Assembly: GCA_002365735.1 (NCBI GenBank)
Contig: DEZY01000188.1
Location: 6,072 to 12,236, forward strand
Source: Actinobacteria bacterium UBA3120
GTDB lineage: Bacteria > Actinomycetota > Actinomycetes > S36-B12
Length of the DNA stretch: 6,165 nt
Reading direction: 5' to 3'
Under the pieces are notes generated by a model, which made no database searches, was not told where the DNA came from, and saw only the letters and a program-made list of their open reading frames with translations. The position numbers and the translations under genes were made by a program. Every line of letters begins with the position of its first letter. Position 1 is the stretch's first letter. Shown one piece after another: positions 1-5,313 of this stretch.

Positions 1-1
1 A

Positions 2-253
2 ACGCCAACACCAACGCCAACAGATCCAATCGAGCAGTTGGCGGCGGCGCTCGCGGATGCGCAGACAGCATTCGCTGACGGTGAGGCGGCGCTCGCCAAT
101 GGAGATTTCGCGGCTTATGGTGAAGCCCAAGATCGACTGGTGGCAGCCATTTCTCGGATAGCGGCGGCTGAAGCAATCCTCAACCCCCAACCAACCGAGG
201 TTGAACCACCGGAGGATCCTGAAGTGGTTGTCGATGACGGAACCAACGCGTAG
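2..253 (+). CDS. UPF0182 family membrane protein, C-terminal tail (5'-truncated)
   Basis: Only the last 83 codons are visible; the frame is open to the left edge, so the true start lies outside. The visible part begins with a Thr-Pro linker (TPTPTPTDP) encoded by a short period-6 repeat, continues with an Ala-rich amphipathic helix (about residues 10-60, including ALANGDFAAYGEAQDRL), and ends in an acidic, Pro/Glu-rich tail (VEPPEDPEVVVDDGTNA). A Pro/Thr linker, an 'A-W/F-AAYGEAQ-RL' helix and an acidic tail are what I recall from the end of UPF0182 (COG1615) proteins, large multi-membrane-span actinobacterial proteins of unknown function. The membrane segments and main domain are not in the window, so the assignment rests on the tail alone. 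A TTG at 38 is in frame but is not a credible start, since the helix begins before it. The next gene follows after 11 nt and may be co-transcribed. Confidence 0.72.
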   Translation, partial: TPTPTPTDPIEQLAAALADAQTAFADGEAALANGDFAAYGEAQDRLVAAISRIAAAEAILNPQPTEVEPPEDPEVVVDDGTNA

Positions 254-264
254 TCGAAAAGCCC

Positions 265-864
265 ATGACTCTGGCTGATCATTGGAACGACCGGTATGAG
301 AACAATCCAGCATCCAAGCTCAGTTGGTTCCAAGAAAGTTCGCCCGAAGTTGAATTCATCACGCTCAATGTGGGCAAGGCAACCCCGGTCATAGATATTG
401 GTGGTGGCCTCTCCCCGTTTGTGCACCAACTCATTGATGAACAATTCACGGACCTCACGGTTGTGGATATCAGTGAATTTGCGTTAGAGCAGGGTCAAAG
501 AGAGGCTGAGGGCCGCCAAGTCGAGTGGATCCAATCGGATCTTCGTGACTGGACGCCCGCGAGAATGTATGGGCTTTGGCATGATCGAGCGGTTTTTCAT
601 TTCCTCACGGAGAGAGAAGATCAGGAGCGGTATATAGGGATGGCTGCAGAGGCGCTTGTGCCGAGCGGCTATTTGATTCTGGGAACCTTCTCCGAGAATG
701 GCCCGCAATCGTGCTCCGGATTGCCCGTTGCACGTCACAGCATTAACGAGTTAACCACGGCGCTAGCTGCGGACTTCACAGTAATTGAGTCCCACATTCA
801 GGAACATGTAACTCCCAGCGGTGGCGTTCAAGAGTTCGCGTGGATCTACGCCGTGCGCAACTAG
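265..864 (+). CDS. Class I SAM-dependent methyltransferase
   Basis: A 199-residue cytoplasmic protein with a Rossmann-type methyltransferase core. Visible motifs are the SAM-binding motif I (VIDIGGGLSP, residues 42-51), the acidic strand end that would contact the ribose (VVDIS, Asp68), SDLRDW (91-96), and a strongly patterned block WHDRAVFHFL (105-114). CSGLPV (150-155) and a late HVTPSGGVQEF (181-191) follow. This motif order, with the N-terminal HWNDRYENNP...LSWFQ, matches a widespread family of small bacterial methyltransferases usually annotated generically and sometimes compared with TehB or thiopurine methyltransferases. The substrate is unknown. Length is normal for the family and no frameshift is seen. 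The ATG at 265 fits the conserved N-terminus; upstream there is only a weak purine stretch (GAAAAG) and no clear Shine-Dalgarno, consistent with translation following the gene 11 nt upstream. Function beyond methyl transfer should not be assumed. Confidence 0.88.
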   Translation: MTLADHWNDRYENNPASKLSWFQESSPEVEFITLNVGKATPVIDIGGGLSPFVHQLIDEQFTDLTVVDISEFALEQGQREAEGRQVEWIQSDLRDWTPARMYGLWHDRAVFHFLTEREDQERYIGMAAEALVPSGYLILGTFSENGPQSCSGLPVARHSINELTTALAADFTVIESHIQEHVTPSGGVQEFAWIYAVRN

Positions 865-899
865 GCTTACCCACCAACGAGTGACTGTGAGCACTGACG

Positions 900-905
900 T
901 ATAGT
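900..905 (+). promoter_or_regulatory. Possible -10 box for the initiator tRNA
   Basis: TATAGT (one mismatch to TATAAT) lies 19 nt before the first tRNA base, a distance that would give a short 5' leader. No convincing -35 hexamer sits 16-18 nt upstream, so this is a tentative call based on position and a single hexamer. Confidence 0.25.
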
Positions 906-924
906 TCACCAAGATAAAACATAG

Positions 925-998
925 CGCGGGGTGGAGCAGCTCGGTAGCTCGCTGGGCTCATAACCCAGAGGTCACAGGTTCAAATCCTGTCCCCGCTA
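925..998 (+). tRNA. Initiator tRNA-fMet (anticodon CAU)
   Basis: A full cloverleaf can be folded: acceptor stem 925-931/991-997, D stem 934-937/947-950, anticodon stem 952-956/964-968, T stem 974-978/986-990 with loop TTCAAAT, and discriminator A at 998. The anticodon CAT is at 959-961 in loop CTCATAA. Three hallmarks identify the initiator rather than elongator tRNA-Met. The first acceptor pair is a mismatch (C1 against U72), the anticodon stem ends in three consecutive G-C pairs (GGG/CCC), and the D stem has A11:U24. These features let formylated Met-tRNA be recognised by the formyltransferase and enter the ribosomal P site. The 3' CCA is not encoded (CTT follows), so it must be added by nucleotidyltransferase. 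The gene stands alone between two protein genes. Confidence 0.97.
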
Positions 999-1003
999 CT
1001 TGT

Positions 1004-1041
1004 GAAGCTCCGGGACACATACTTAAGTGTTCCGGAGCTTC
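1004..1041 (+). terminator. Strong hairpin after the tRNA gene, probable terminator
   Basis: A 15-bp stem (1004-1018 with 1027-1041; one G-U pair, no bulges) encloses an 8-nt loop at 1019-1026. It begins 5 nt after the tRNA discriminator base. There is no T-run on either side (GTATTACTG follows on the plus strand), so it is not a canonical intrinsic terminator. U-poor hairpins are common at actinobacterial gene ends. It lies between the tRNA and the convergent hydrolase gene, so it could serve both strands. RNA-processing or 3'-end protection roles are alternatives. Confidence 0.65.
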
Positions 1042-1092
1042 GTATTACTGCGGGTAGTCTGCATGTCAAGATGAAATATTTAGGTTGCGTGT

Positions 1093-2106
1093 TCAGAGAT
1101 GCTTGCGGGCAAAATCAAAGCGAGCCCGCCAAGCTTTTTGAGCGATTGACGTTTTATGCGCGAAGTAGTCAAATCCATGCGGTGCTCCATTCCACATGTG
1201 AGCATCGACGGCTACTCCAGCCGCGATGAGAGCTTTTGCATAAGCGGTGTCTTCATCGAGGAAAATATCTTTTGTTCCCATGTCGATATAGGTAGGTGGT
1301 AGGCCTTTGAGGTCTTGTGCGCGCGCGGGTGCCGCGTAAATCGGCGGATTGCTATTCGTGGGCTGATCTTGCAGATAGGCGTTCCAGGCGAACGCATTGT
1401 AGGCGAATCCCCAGGTGATGAAGGGTCCAGTGAATCTGGAGTCCGGACCAAGATTTCGATCATCGAGCATTGGGTAAATCAAGATTTGTGCGGAAATATC
1501 GATTTTAGTGGTATCACGATTTCGCAGGGCTGCTGCGGCGGCAAGTCCACCACCGGCACTATCCCCGGCAATGATGATTTTAGTTGCGCCAAAACTATGC
1601 AGGTTCTCTGATGACCACATCAGTCCAGACATTACGTCGTCTAGTGGTGCGGGGTACGGGTGCTCGGGGGAGAGTCGATAGTCCACGCATACGACGGTGC
1701 TGCCAGTGTTAGTTGCCCAAAATGCGCAACGCGCGTCGTAGTCTTCTACGCTGCAGAAGATCAACCCACCACCGTGGACGTAGTAAATAACGGTGTCCGT
1801 GGTCACTTGGCTAGGAGTCCAGATGCGCAGGCGCAGATGGCCATGTGGCGTACTAATGAACTGATCGGTGAAAGTAGCGTCGGGTGAAACACCGAATTGG
1901 CGAGTCAGGTATTCGTTGAGAACGTTTGACTGGGTGCGAAGCGCATTGATTTCAAGCGGGTTCGGAGTGGGGCTCTTGCGCAGGGCGGGTAGTTGACGCA
2001 GGAGTGCCAGAGCAAGATGGGAGTTGACTCCTTGAATTAACATGCAGGGAGTATTGCAGGTATTGATAGCGGGAGTCAGAAATGGGGCATTTTTTTGCCA
2101 CGCCAA
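1093..2106 (-). CDS. Alpha/beta-hydrolase, HSL-type carboxylesterase/lipase (family IV)
   Basis: A 337-residue probable cytoplasmic esterase of the hormone-sensitive-lipase group, which hydrolyses short- to medium-chain esters. The oxyanion-hole HGGG is at residues 111-114 (in YYVHGGG). The nucleophile elbow is GDSAGGG (181-187, Ser183), the acid is probably Asp280 (GTKDIFLDE), and the base His310 (GAPHGF). The strand-turn VDYRLSPEHPYPAPLDD (141-157) is also typical of this family. Length is normal and the triad is complete, so the enzyme should be active; the natural substrate cannot be read from sequence. The start chosen is TTG at 2106-2104, preceded by AGGA with a 9-nt spacer. An ATG at residue 22 (2043-2041) has no comparable ribosome site. 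No signal peptide is evident. It is transcribed away from the peptidase gene and converges on the tRNA gene. Confidence 0.93.
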   Translation of the reverse strand: MAWQKNAPFLTPAINTCNTPCMLIQGVNSHLALALLRQLPALRKSPTPNPLEINALRTQSNVLNEYLTRQFGVSPDATFTDQFISTPHGHLRLRIWTPSQVTTDTVIYYVHGGGLIFCSVEDYDARCAFWATNTGSTVVCVDYRLSPEHPYPAPLDDVMSGLMWSSENLHSFGATKIIIAGDSAGGGLAAAAALRNRDTTKIDISAQILIYPMLDDRNLGPDSRFTGPFITWGFAYNAFAWNAYLQDQPTNSNPPIYAAPARAQDLKGLPPTYIDMGTKDIFLDEDTAYAKALIAAGVAVDAHMWNGAPHGFDYFAHKTSIAQKAWRARFDFARKHL

Positions 2107-2115
2107 CGTAGTTTT

Positions 2116-2119
2116 TCCT
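2116..2119 (-). promoter_or_regulatory. Shine-Dalgarno site of the hydrolase gene
   Basis: On the minus strand this reads AGGA, followed after 9 nt by TTG. It is the reason for preferring the TTG start over the downstream in-frame ATG. Confidence 0.5.
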
Positions 2120-2167
2120 GAACATTTTCAATTTTTGTATTAACATTCTGGATGAACTTAAGGACAC

Positions 2168-2174
2168 GGGAGGG
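2168..2174 (+). promoter_or_regulatory. Shine-Dalgarno site of the peptidase gene
   Basis: GGGAGGG is a strong ribosome-binding site 9 nt before ATG 2184 and 6 nt before the adjacent TTG 2181. Both codons are in frame and either could initiate; ATG is preferred as the stronger start codon at normal spacing. Confidence 0.65.
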
Positions 2175-2183
2175 AACAGATTG

Positions 2184-3215
2184 ATGCAACGTGCATTAGC
2201 GGTGTCATTGTTGTGTGTTGCAATCGCAGGGACCCAATTGAGTACAGCAACTGCCGCAGACGTTGACACAGATAACAGTTCATCTGCAGCCGTAGCGGTC
2301 CCGGTCACAGTAAACGTGCCCATCAGGACGATTGATACTCCAGGAACGAGTGGTCAAGGCGGGATCGTGGAAATTCGAGTCGGAAAATCTGCGCCGTTTG
2401 CGGTCATGCTAGATACCGGATCAGTAGGGCTGCGGGTCTTTCCCGGTGCGTGGGAAAGGAAGCCGGGATCGGTTAAGTTAGGTGCGAAAAAGATCGCGAC
2501 TGCACTTGCTGGTAGTAAAGTCAAAGGAATTGTCGGGCGAGCAACGGTAACGCTCAATGGAGTAACTACAGCGCTACCAGTGCCCTTTCAGTACGTAAAT
2601 ACAACGAATCCATCTATACAACAATGGACCGAGAGCAAAATTTTCGGGATCTTAGGGATTGGAACGGGCAGCGGGGATTTAACTAACCCACTCATGGCCA
2701 TGCCAGGAAATCTTGGCGTGAGTTGGAGTGTGCATTTTGAACGCAATATTTCAGACCGCATCGGGCGCTTGGGGTCCCTTGTCTTGGGCGGACAGGCGCC
2801 ACCAGACACAATCATGGTTTTCCAGTCACCGTTTGTCGGGAAGAACATCAACGGAGCGTTATTGTGGAATGACCACGCAAGCAATGGTTGTTGGCGTTTT
2901 GGGGTGAAACCTGAGTGGTGTGGCAACACTTGGTTTGATTCCGGTGGTACCAAAATGCGCGTCATTGGACGAGTTTTCGCTCGGCTACCTCAGGGAGCCA
3001 ATGGGATGCTGCGCCAGGGAACGCGAGTCGAATTTGCGGCGCCTGGCAGCGCTTATGTCGGACACAGGCTTGTGAGCGGCGATCAAGCGTCGCGTAACTA
3101 CGTGCGGGTACTGCCCAAAGGCGCTGGCGTCGTCAACACTGGCAATTCCTTTTATTTTGATTACACGGTGAGCTACAACGTCGCGATAGGTAAAATCTAT
3201 TTGAGCAAGAGTTAG
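2184..3215 (+). CDS. Secreted pepsin-like (A1-type) aspartic peptidase
   Basis: 343 residues from ATG 2184. Residues 1-25 form a Sec signal peptide (MQRALAVSLLCVAIAG core, cleavage likely after TATA or TATAA). The mature part shows both halves of a two-lobed pepsin fold. In the N-lobe, VMLDTGSVGLRVFP (74-87, Asp77) matches the pepsin active-site strand, GIVGRATVTLNG (115-126) matches the strands after the flap, and FGILGIG (154-160) matches the psi-loop hydrophobic-hydrophobic-Gly. GRLGSLVLGG (194-203) resembles the interlobe 'G-L-LGG' strand. In the C-lobe, WFDSGGT (250-256, Asp252) gives the second catalytic Asp. GNSFYFDYTVSYNVAIGKIYL (320-340) matches the C-terminal pepsin strands ending in 'F...Y.V.YD....IG.A'. 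Cys236 and Cys246 could form a disulfide. No propeptide of usual size is obvious, and the usual flap tyrosine is not seen. The sulfatase gene follows after 7 nt, so the two are probably one transcript. Family membership is inferred from motifs; substrate unknown. Confidence 0.8.
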   Translation: MQRALAVSLLCVAIAGTQLSTATAADVDTDNSSSAAVAVPVTVNVPIRTIDTPGTSGQGGIVEIRVGKSAPFAVMLDTGSVGLRVFPGAWERKPGSVKLGAKKIATALAGSKVKGIVGRATVTLNGVTTALPVPFQYVNTTNPSIQQWTESKIFGILGIGTGSGDLTNPLMAMPGNLGVSWSVHFERNISDRIGRLGSLVLGGQAPPDTIMVFQSPFVGKNINGALLWNDHASNGCWRFGVKPEWCGNTWFDSGGTKMRVIGRVFARLPQGANGMLRQGTRVEFAAPGSAYVGHRLVSGDQASRNYVRVLPKGAGVVNTGNSFYFDYTVSYNVAIGKIYLSKS

Positions 3216-3222
3216 GTTCAAA

Positions 3223-5190
3223 ATGAGTGAGAAAACTGATAATGCAGGTTTGAGCCGACGTCGGCTCTTGCAGGCGGCAGGCGTGGCGGGAGTCGTGGGT
3301 GCGGCAGCATCGGCGTCAAGTAGTGCCTCGGCAACCGCGCGGAGTGTGCCGCGTCAACCGTTCATGCCGCGGGGTCGACTTAAACGGCGTCCCAACTTCT
3401 TGATTGTGATGATGGATGAGCAACGGCATGCACCCGAGTACGAATCTGCAGCATTGAAAGCGTGGCGTCTGGCAAATCTTCCTACACAAAGTCGGCTACG
3501 ACGCAATGGGTTCGAGTTCACTAACCATCACATCATGTCGGTGGCGTGCCAACCAAGTCGGGCATCGGTCTACACCGGGCAGTACCCATCCCTGCACGGT
3601 GTAGCTCAAACTTCTGGGGCTGCAAAGTCAGCGATCGAAGAGGATCTCCTATGGCTGGATCCCACCACGGTGCCTACTTTGGGTTGGTGGTTTCGGGCGG
3701 CCGGGTACGATACTTATTGGAAAGGGAAGTGGCATATCTCCGACGCTGACCTTTACCAGCCGGGCACCTACAATCCGCTGCCTTCTTATACCGACACCGG
3801 TAAGCGCGACTATGAATTGGAAAACATTTATATAGAGTCTGAGCGCCTCGCTCGCTATGGTTTTGAAGGATTCGTAGGGCCGGAGCCACACGGGAGCAAT
3901 CCATTAAATTCGGGCTCCTCTGGTCCCGGTGGCCGCGGGCGCGATGAAGCGTACGCACAAATGAGCGTGGAGCAGCTAAAAAAATTGCGTGAGTCCGAGA
4001 ACCCTTGGCTTATGGTTGCCTCATTCGTTAATCCACATGACATCACTTTGTGGGGAAGCCTCACTCTTGCAGCTGGCGCGTCCGGTTCGGGTGGATTTTA
4101 CTTGGCCCAACAACTGATTGGTTCAAATGTTCCGCAGGACCTTTTCACTGACGCGTATCGCCAATCTGCGAATGAGGACCTAAGCACAAAGCCCACAGCC
4201 CAAGGTAGTTTTGTTGACCAGTACCCCAAGGTGTTCCAGCCGCTCCGGAACGGCCTTGAGTATCACCGCTTCTACTATCAACTACAAAAAGAAGTAGACC
4301 AGCACATAGGGACTGTGGTTGACGCCTTGGCGGAAGATCGGAAGAATTATCGAGACACTATTGTCATTTATCTTTCCGACCACGGTGAAATGTTGGGTTC
4401 ACACGGAGGCATGTTCCAAAAATGGCACAACGCGTATGATGAGATCCTTAAAGTACCTTTTATTTTCCATAACCCGACCCTTTTTGATCGTGCACAAGAG
4501 TCAGAAATCTTGACGAGTCACGCAGATCTCATTCCGACCATGCTGGGCTTAGCTGGACTTGATGAAGCGGTTCTGGCACGAGAACTGCGCAGCACACACA
4601 CGCAGGTGCGTCGCCTGGTCGGACGCGATCTTTCCGGGGTGCTTCTGGGCGAAGAGCCCGACGCTAAATTTAACAGCGATCCGGTCTACTTCATGAGTGA
4701 TGACCAACCGTCCAAAGGCGACAATCCGGTTTCTCTGTTGGGCCAAAGCTACCAACCGGTGCAGCAACCCAACTGTGTGGAAACTGTTGTTACATATTTG
4801 CCAACTGGCCCTGCTGGAACGAAGGAACGTTGGAAGTTCACCCGGTATTGGGATAATCCTCAAACATGGACCACCCCGGGAGTCCAAGACGTTCAGACTT
4901 TCGTCCCTGGTTTAGTTAACCAGCCCGGTGACCGGGTCGCCACAACGACAGTGAAAGCGGCAAGCCCAACTGCGGGTCAGATTGCGCCGCCACCGGATCA
5001 ATTCGAGTTGTACAACGTGACGATAGATCCCACCGAAATGACGAATCTTTACGCCAACACAGCTTTCACGGCGACGTTGAAAATTATGCAGGCGCTGCTG
5101 CAGGCGGAGCGAGTTGCAAAGCGGCTGGATCCTGTAACTAAACCTTGGGCAGATGGAACCGCTCAAGTACTTCCGTTTATACCGAGTTAA
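3223..5190 (+). CDS. Tat-exported formylglycine-dependent sulfatase
   Basis: 655 residues. The N-terminus is a twin-arginine signal: SRRRLLQ (residues 11-17), then an Ala/Gly/Val-rich hydrophobic stretch to about 35, with cleavage near SASATA. The sulfatase fold starts at RRPNFLIVMMDEQR (55-68), where Asp65 is a probable calcium ligand. CQPSRASVYTG (109-119) is the C-x-P-S-R signature; Cys109 would be oxidised to formylglycine. Further family motifs are GKWH (168-171), NPHD (270-273), LSDHGEMLGSHG (384-395, metal ligands Asp386/His387) and KWHNAYDEILKVPFI (400-414). SHADLIPTMLGLAGL (432-446) closes the N-terminal domain, and a C-terminal domain runs to 655. The reaction is sulfate-ester hydrolysis outside the cytoplasm; arylsulfatase, choline- or glycan-sulfatase activity cannot be told apart here. 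Gly/Ser-rich inserts occur at 224-240 and 284-291. Export through Tat fits a fold and formylglycine made in the cytoplasm. The gene starts 7 nt after the peptidase; TTAGG spanning its stop codon may be the ribosome site, suggesting translational coupling. Confidence 0.93.
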   Translation: MSEKTDNAGLSRRRLLQAAGVAGVVGAAASASSSASATARSVPRQPFMPRGRLKRRPNFLIVMMDEQRHAPEYESAALKAWRLANLPTQSRLRRNGFEFTNHHIMSVACQPSRASVYTGQYPSLHGVAQTSGAAKSAIEEDLLWLDPTTVPTLGWWFRAAGYDTYWKGKWHISDADLYQPGTYNPLPSYTDTGKRDYELENIYIESERLARYGFEGFVGPEPHGSNPLNSGSSGPGGRGRDEAYAQMSVEQLKKLRESENPWLMVASFVNPHDITLWGSLTLAAGASGSGGFYLAQQLIGSNVPQDLFTDAYRQSANEDLSTKPTAQGSFVDQYPKVFQPLRNGLEYHRFYYQLQKEVDQHIGTVVDALAEDRKNYRDTIVIYLSDHGEMLGSHGGMFQKWHNAYDEILKVPFIFHNPTLFDRAQESEILTSHADLIPTMLGLAGLDEAVLARELRSTHTQVRRLVGRDLSGVLLGEEPDAKFNSDPVYFMSDDQPSKGDNPVSLLGQSYQPVQQPNCVETVVTYLPTGPAGTKERWKFTRYWDNPQTWTTPGVQDVQTFVPGLVNQPGDRVATTTVKAASPTAGQIAPPPDQFELYNVTIDPTEMTNLYANTAFTATLKIMQALLQAERVAKRLDPVTKPWADGTAQVLPFIPS

Positions 5191-5215
5191 ATCCCGCCGG
5201 CAGGTGGGCGCTCTC

Positions 5216-5256
5216 TGTTGCGGGTAGAGACCGAGATAAGGAATCTACCCGCAACA
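5216..5256. terminator. Hairpin between convergent genes, probable bidirectional terminator
   Basis: A perfect 13-bp stem (5216-5228 with 5244-5256) encloses a 15-nt loop. It lies 26 nt past the sulfatase stop and 58 nt past the stop of the convergent gene, in a 123-nt intergenic stretch (5191-5313) with no ORF. No T-run flanks it, as with the hairpin at 1004-1041. A weaker 5-bp stem (5262-5266 with 5276-5280) follows and may be chance. Confidence 0.6.
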
Positions 5257-5313
5257 ATCGAGGCTGGTTGTTGCGCAGCCACGTGATTGCGAAGTGACTG
5301 CCTGGTGCTGTGT

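Larger units (their letters stand above)
2107..2183. promoter_or_regulatory. Divergent promoter region between hydrolase and peptidase genes
   Basis: These 77 bp separate two divergently transcribed genes and must hold the promoter and leader of each unless transcripts start elsewhere. The middle (about 2109-2148) is markedly A/T-rich compared with flanking coding DNA. Weak -10-like candidates are TAACAT at 2141-2146 for the plus strand and TACAAA (about 2138-2133) for the minus strand. Neither has a clear -35 partner, so exact boxes are not assigned. No inverted repeat resembling a repressor operator stands out. Confidence 0.45.

Noticed and set aside
1..22. Short period-6 tandem repeat as a separate element
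   Set aside because: It encodes a Thr-Pro linker in frame and is best explained as low-complexity coding sequence.
38..253. TTG at 38 as the start of a 71-residue gene
   Set aside because: The same frame is open to the window edge and the Thr-Pro linker and helix continue upstream of the TTG; this is the tail of a larger gene.
115..444. Minus-strand ORF of 109 codons
   Set aside because: It runs antisense across the end of the UPF0182-like gene and the start of the methyltransferase, both with recognisable protein motifs, and shows no motif of its own.
1042..1092. Gap between the tRNA hairpin and the hydrolase stop as a site for a small gene or RNA
   Set aside because: Only 51 nt with no ORF, stem-loop or promoter-like signal that I can support.
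1315..1611. Plus-strand ORF of 98 codons
   Set aside because: It lies antisense inside the hydrolase gene, whose catalytic motifs are intact; composition looks like reverse-strand shadow coding.
2088..2098. T-run as a possible terminator
   Set aside because: It is the reverse complement of Lys/Asn codons at the start of the hydrolase and no hairpin precedes it.
4549..4887. Minus-strand ORF of 112 codons
   Set aside because: Antisense to the sulfatase C-terminal half, without domain signals or ribosome site.
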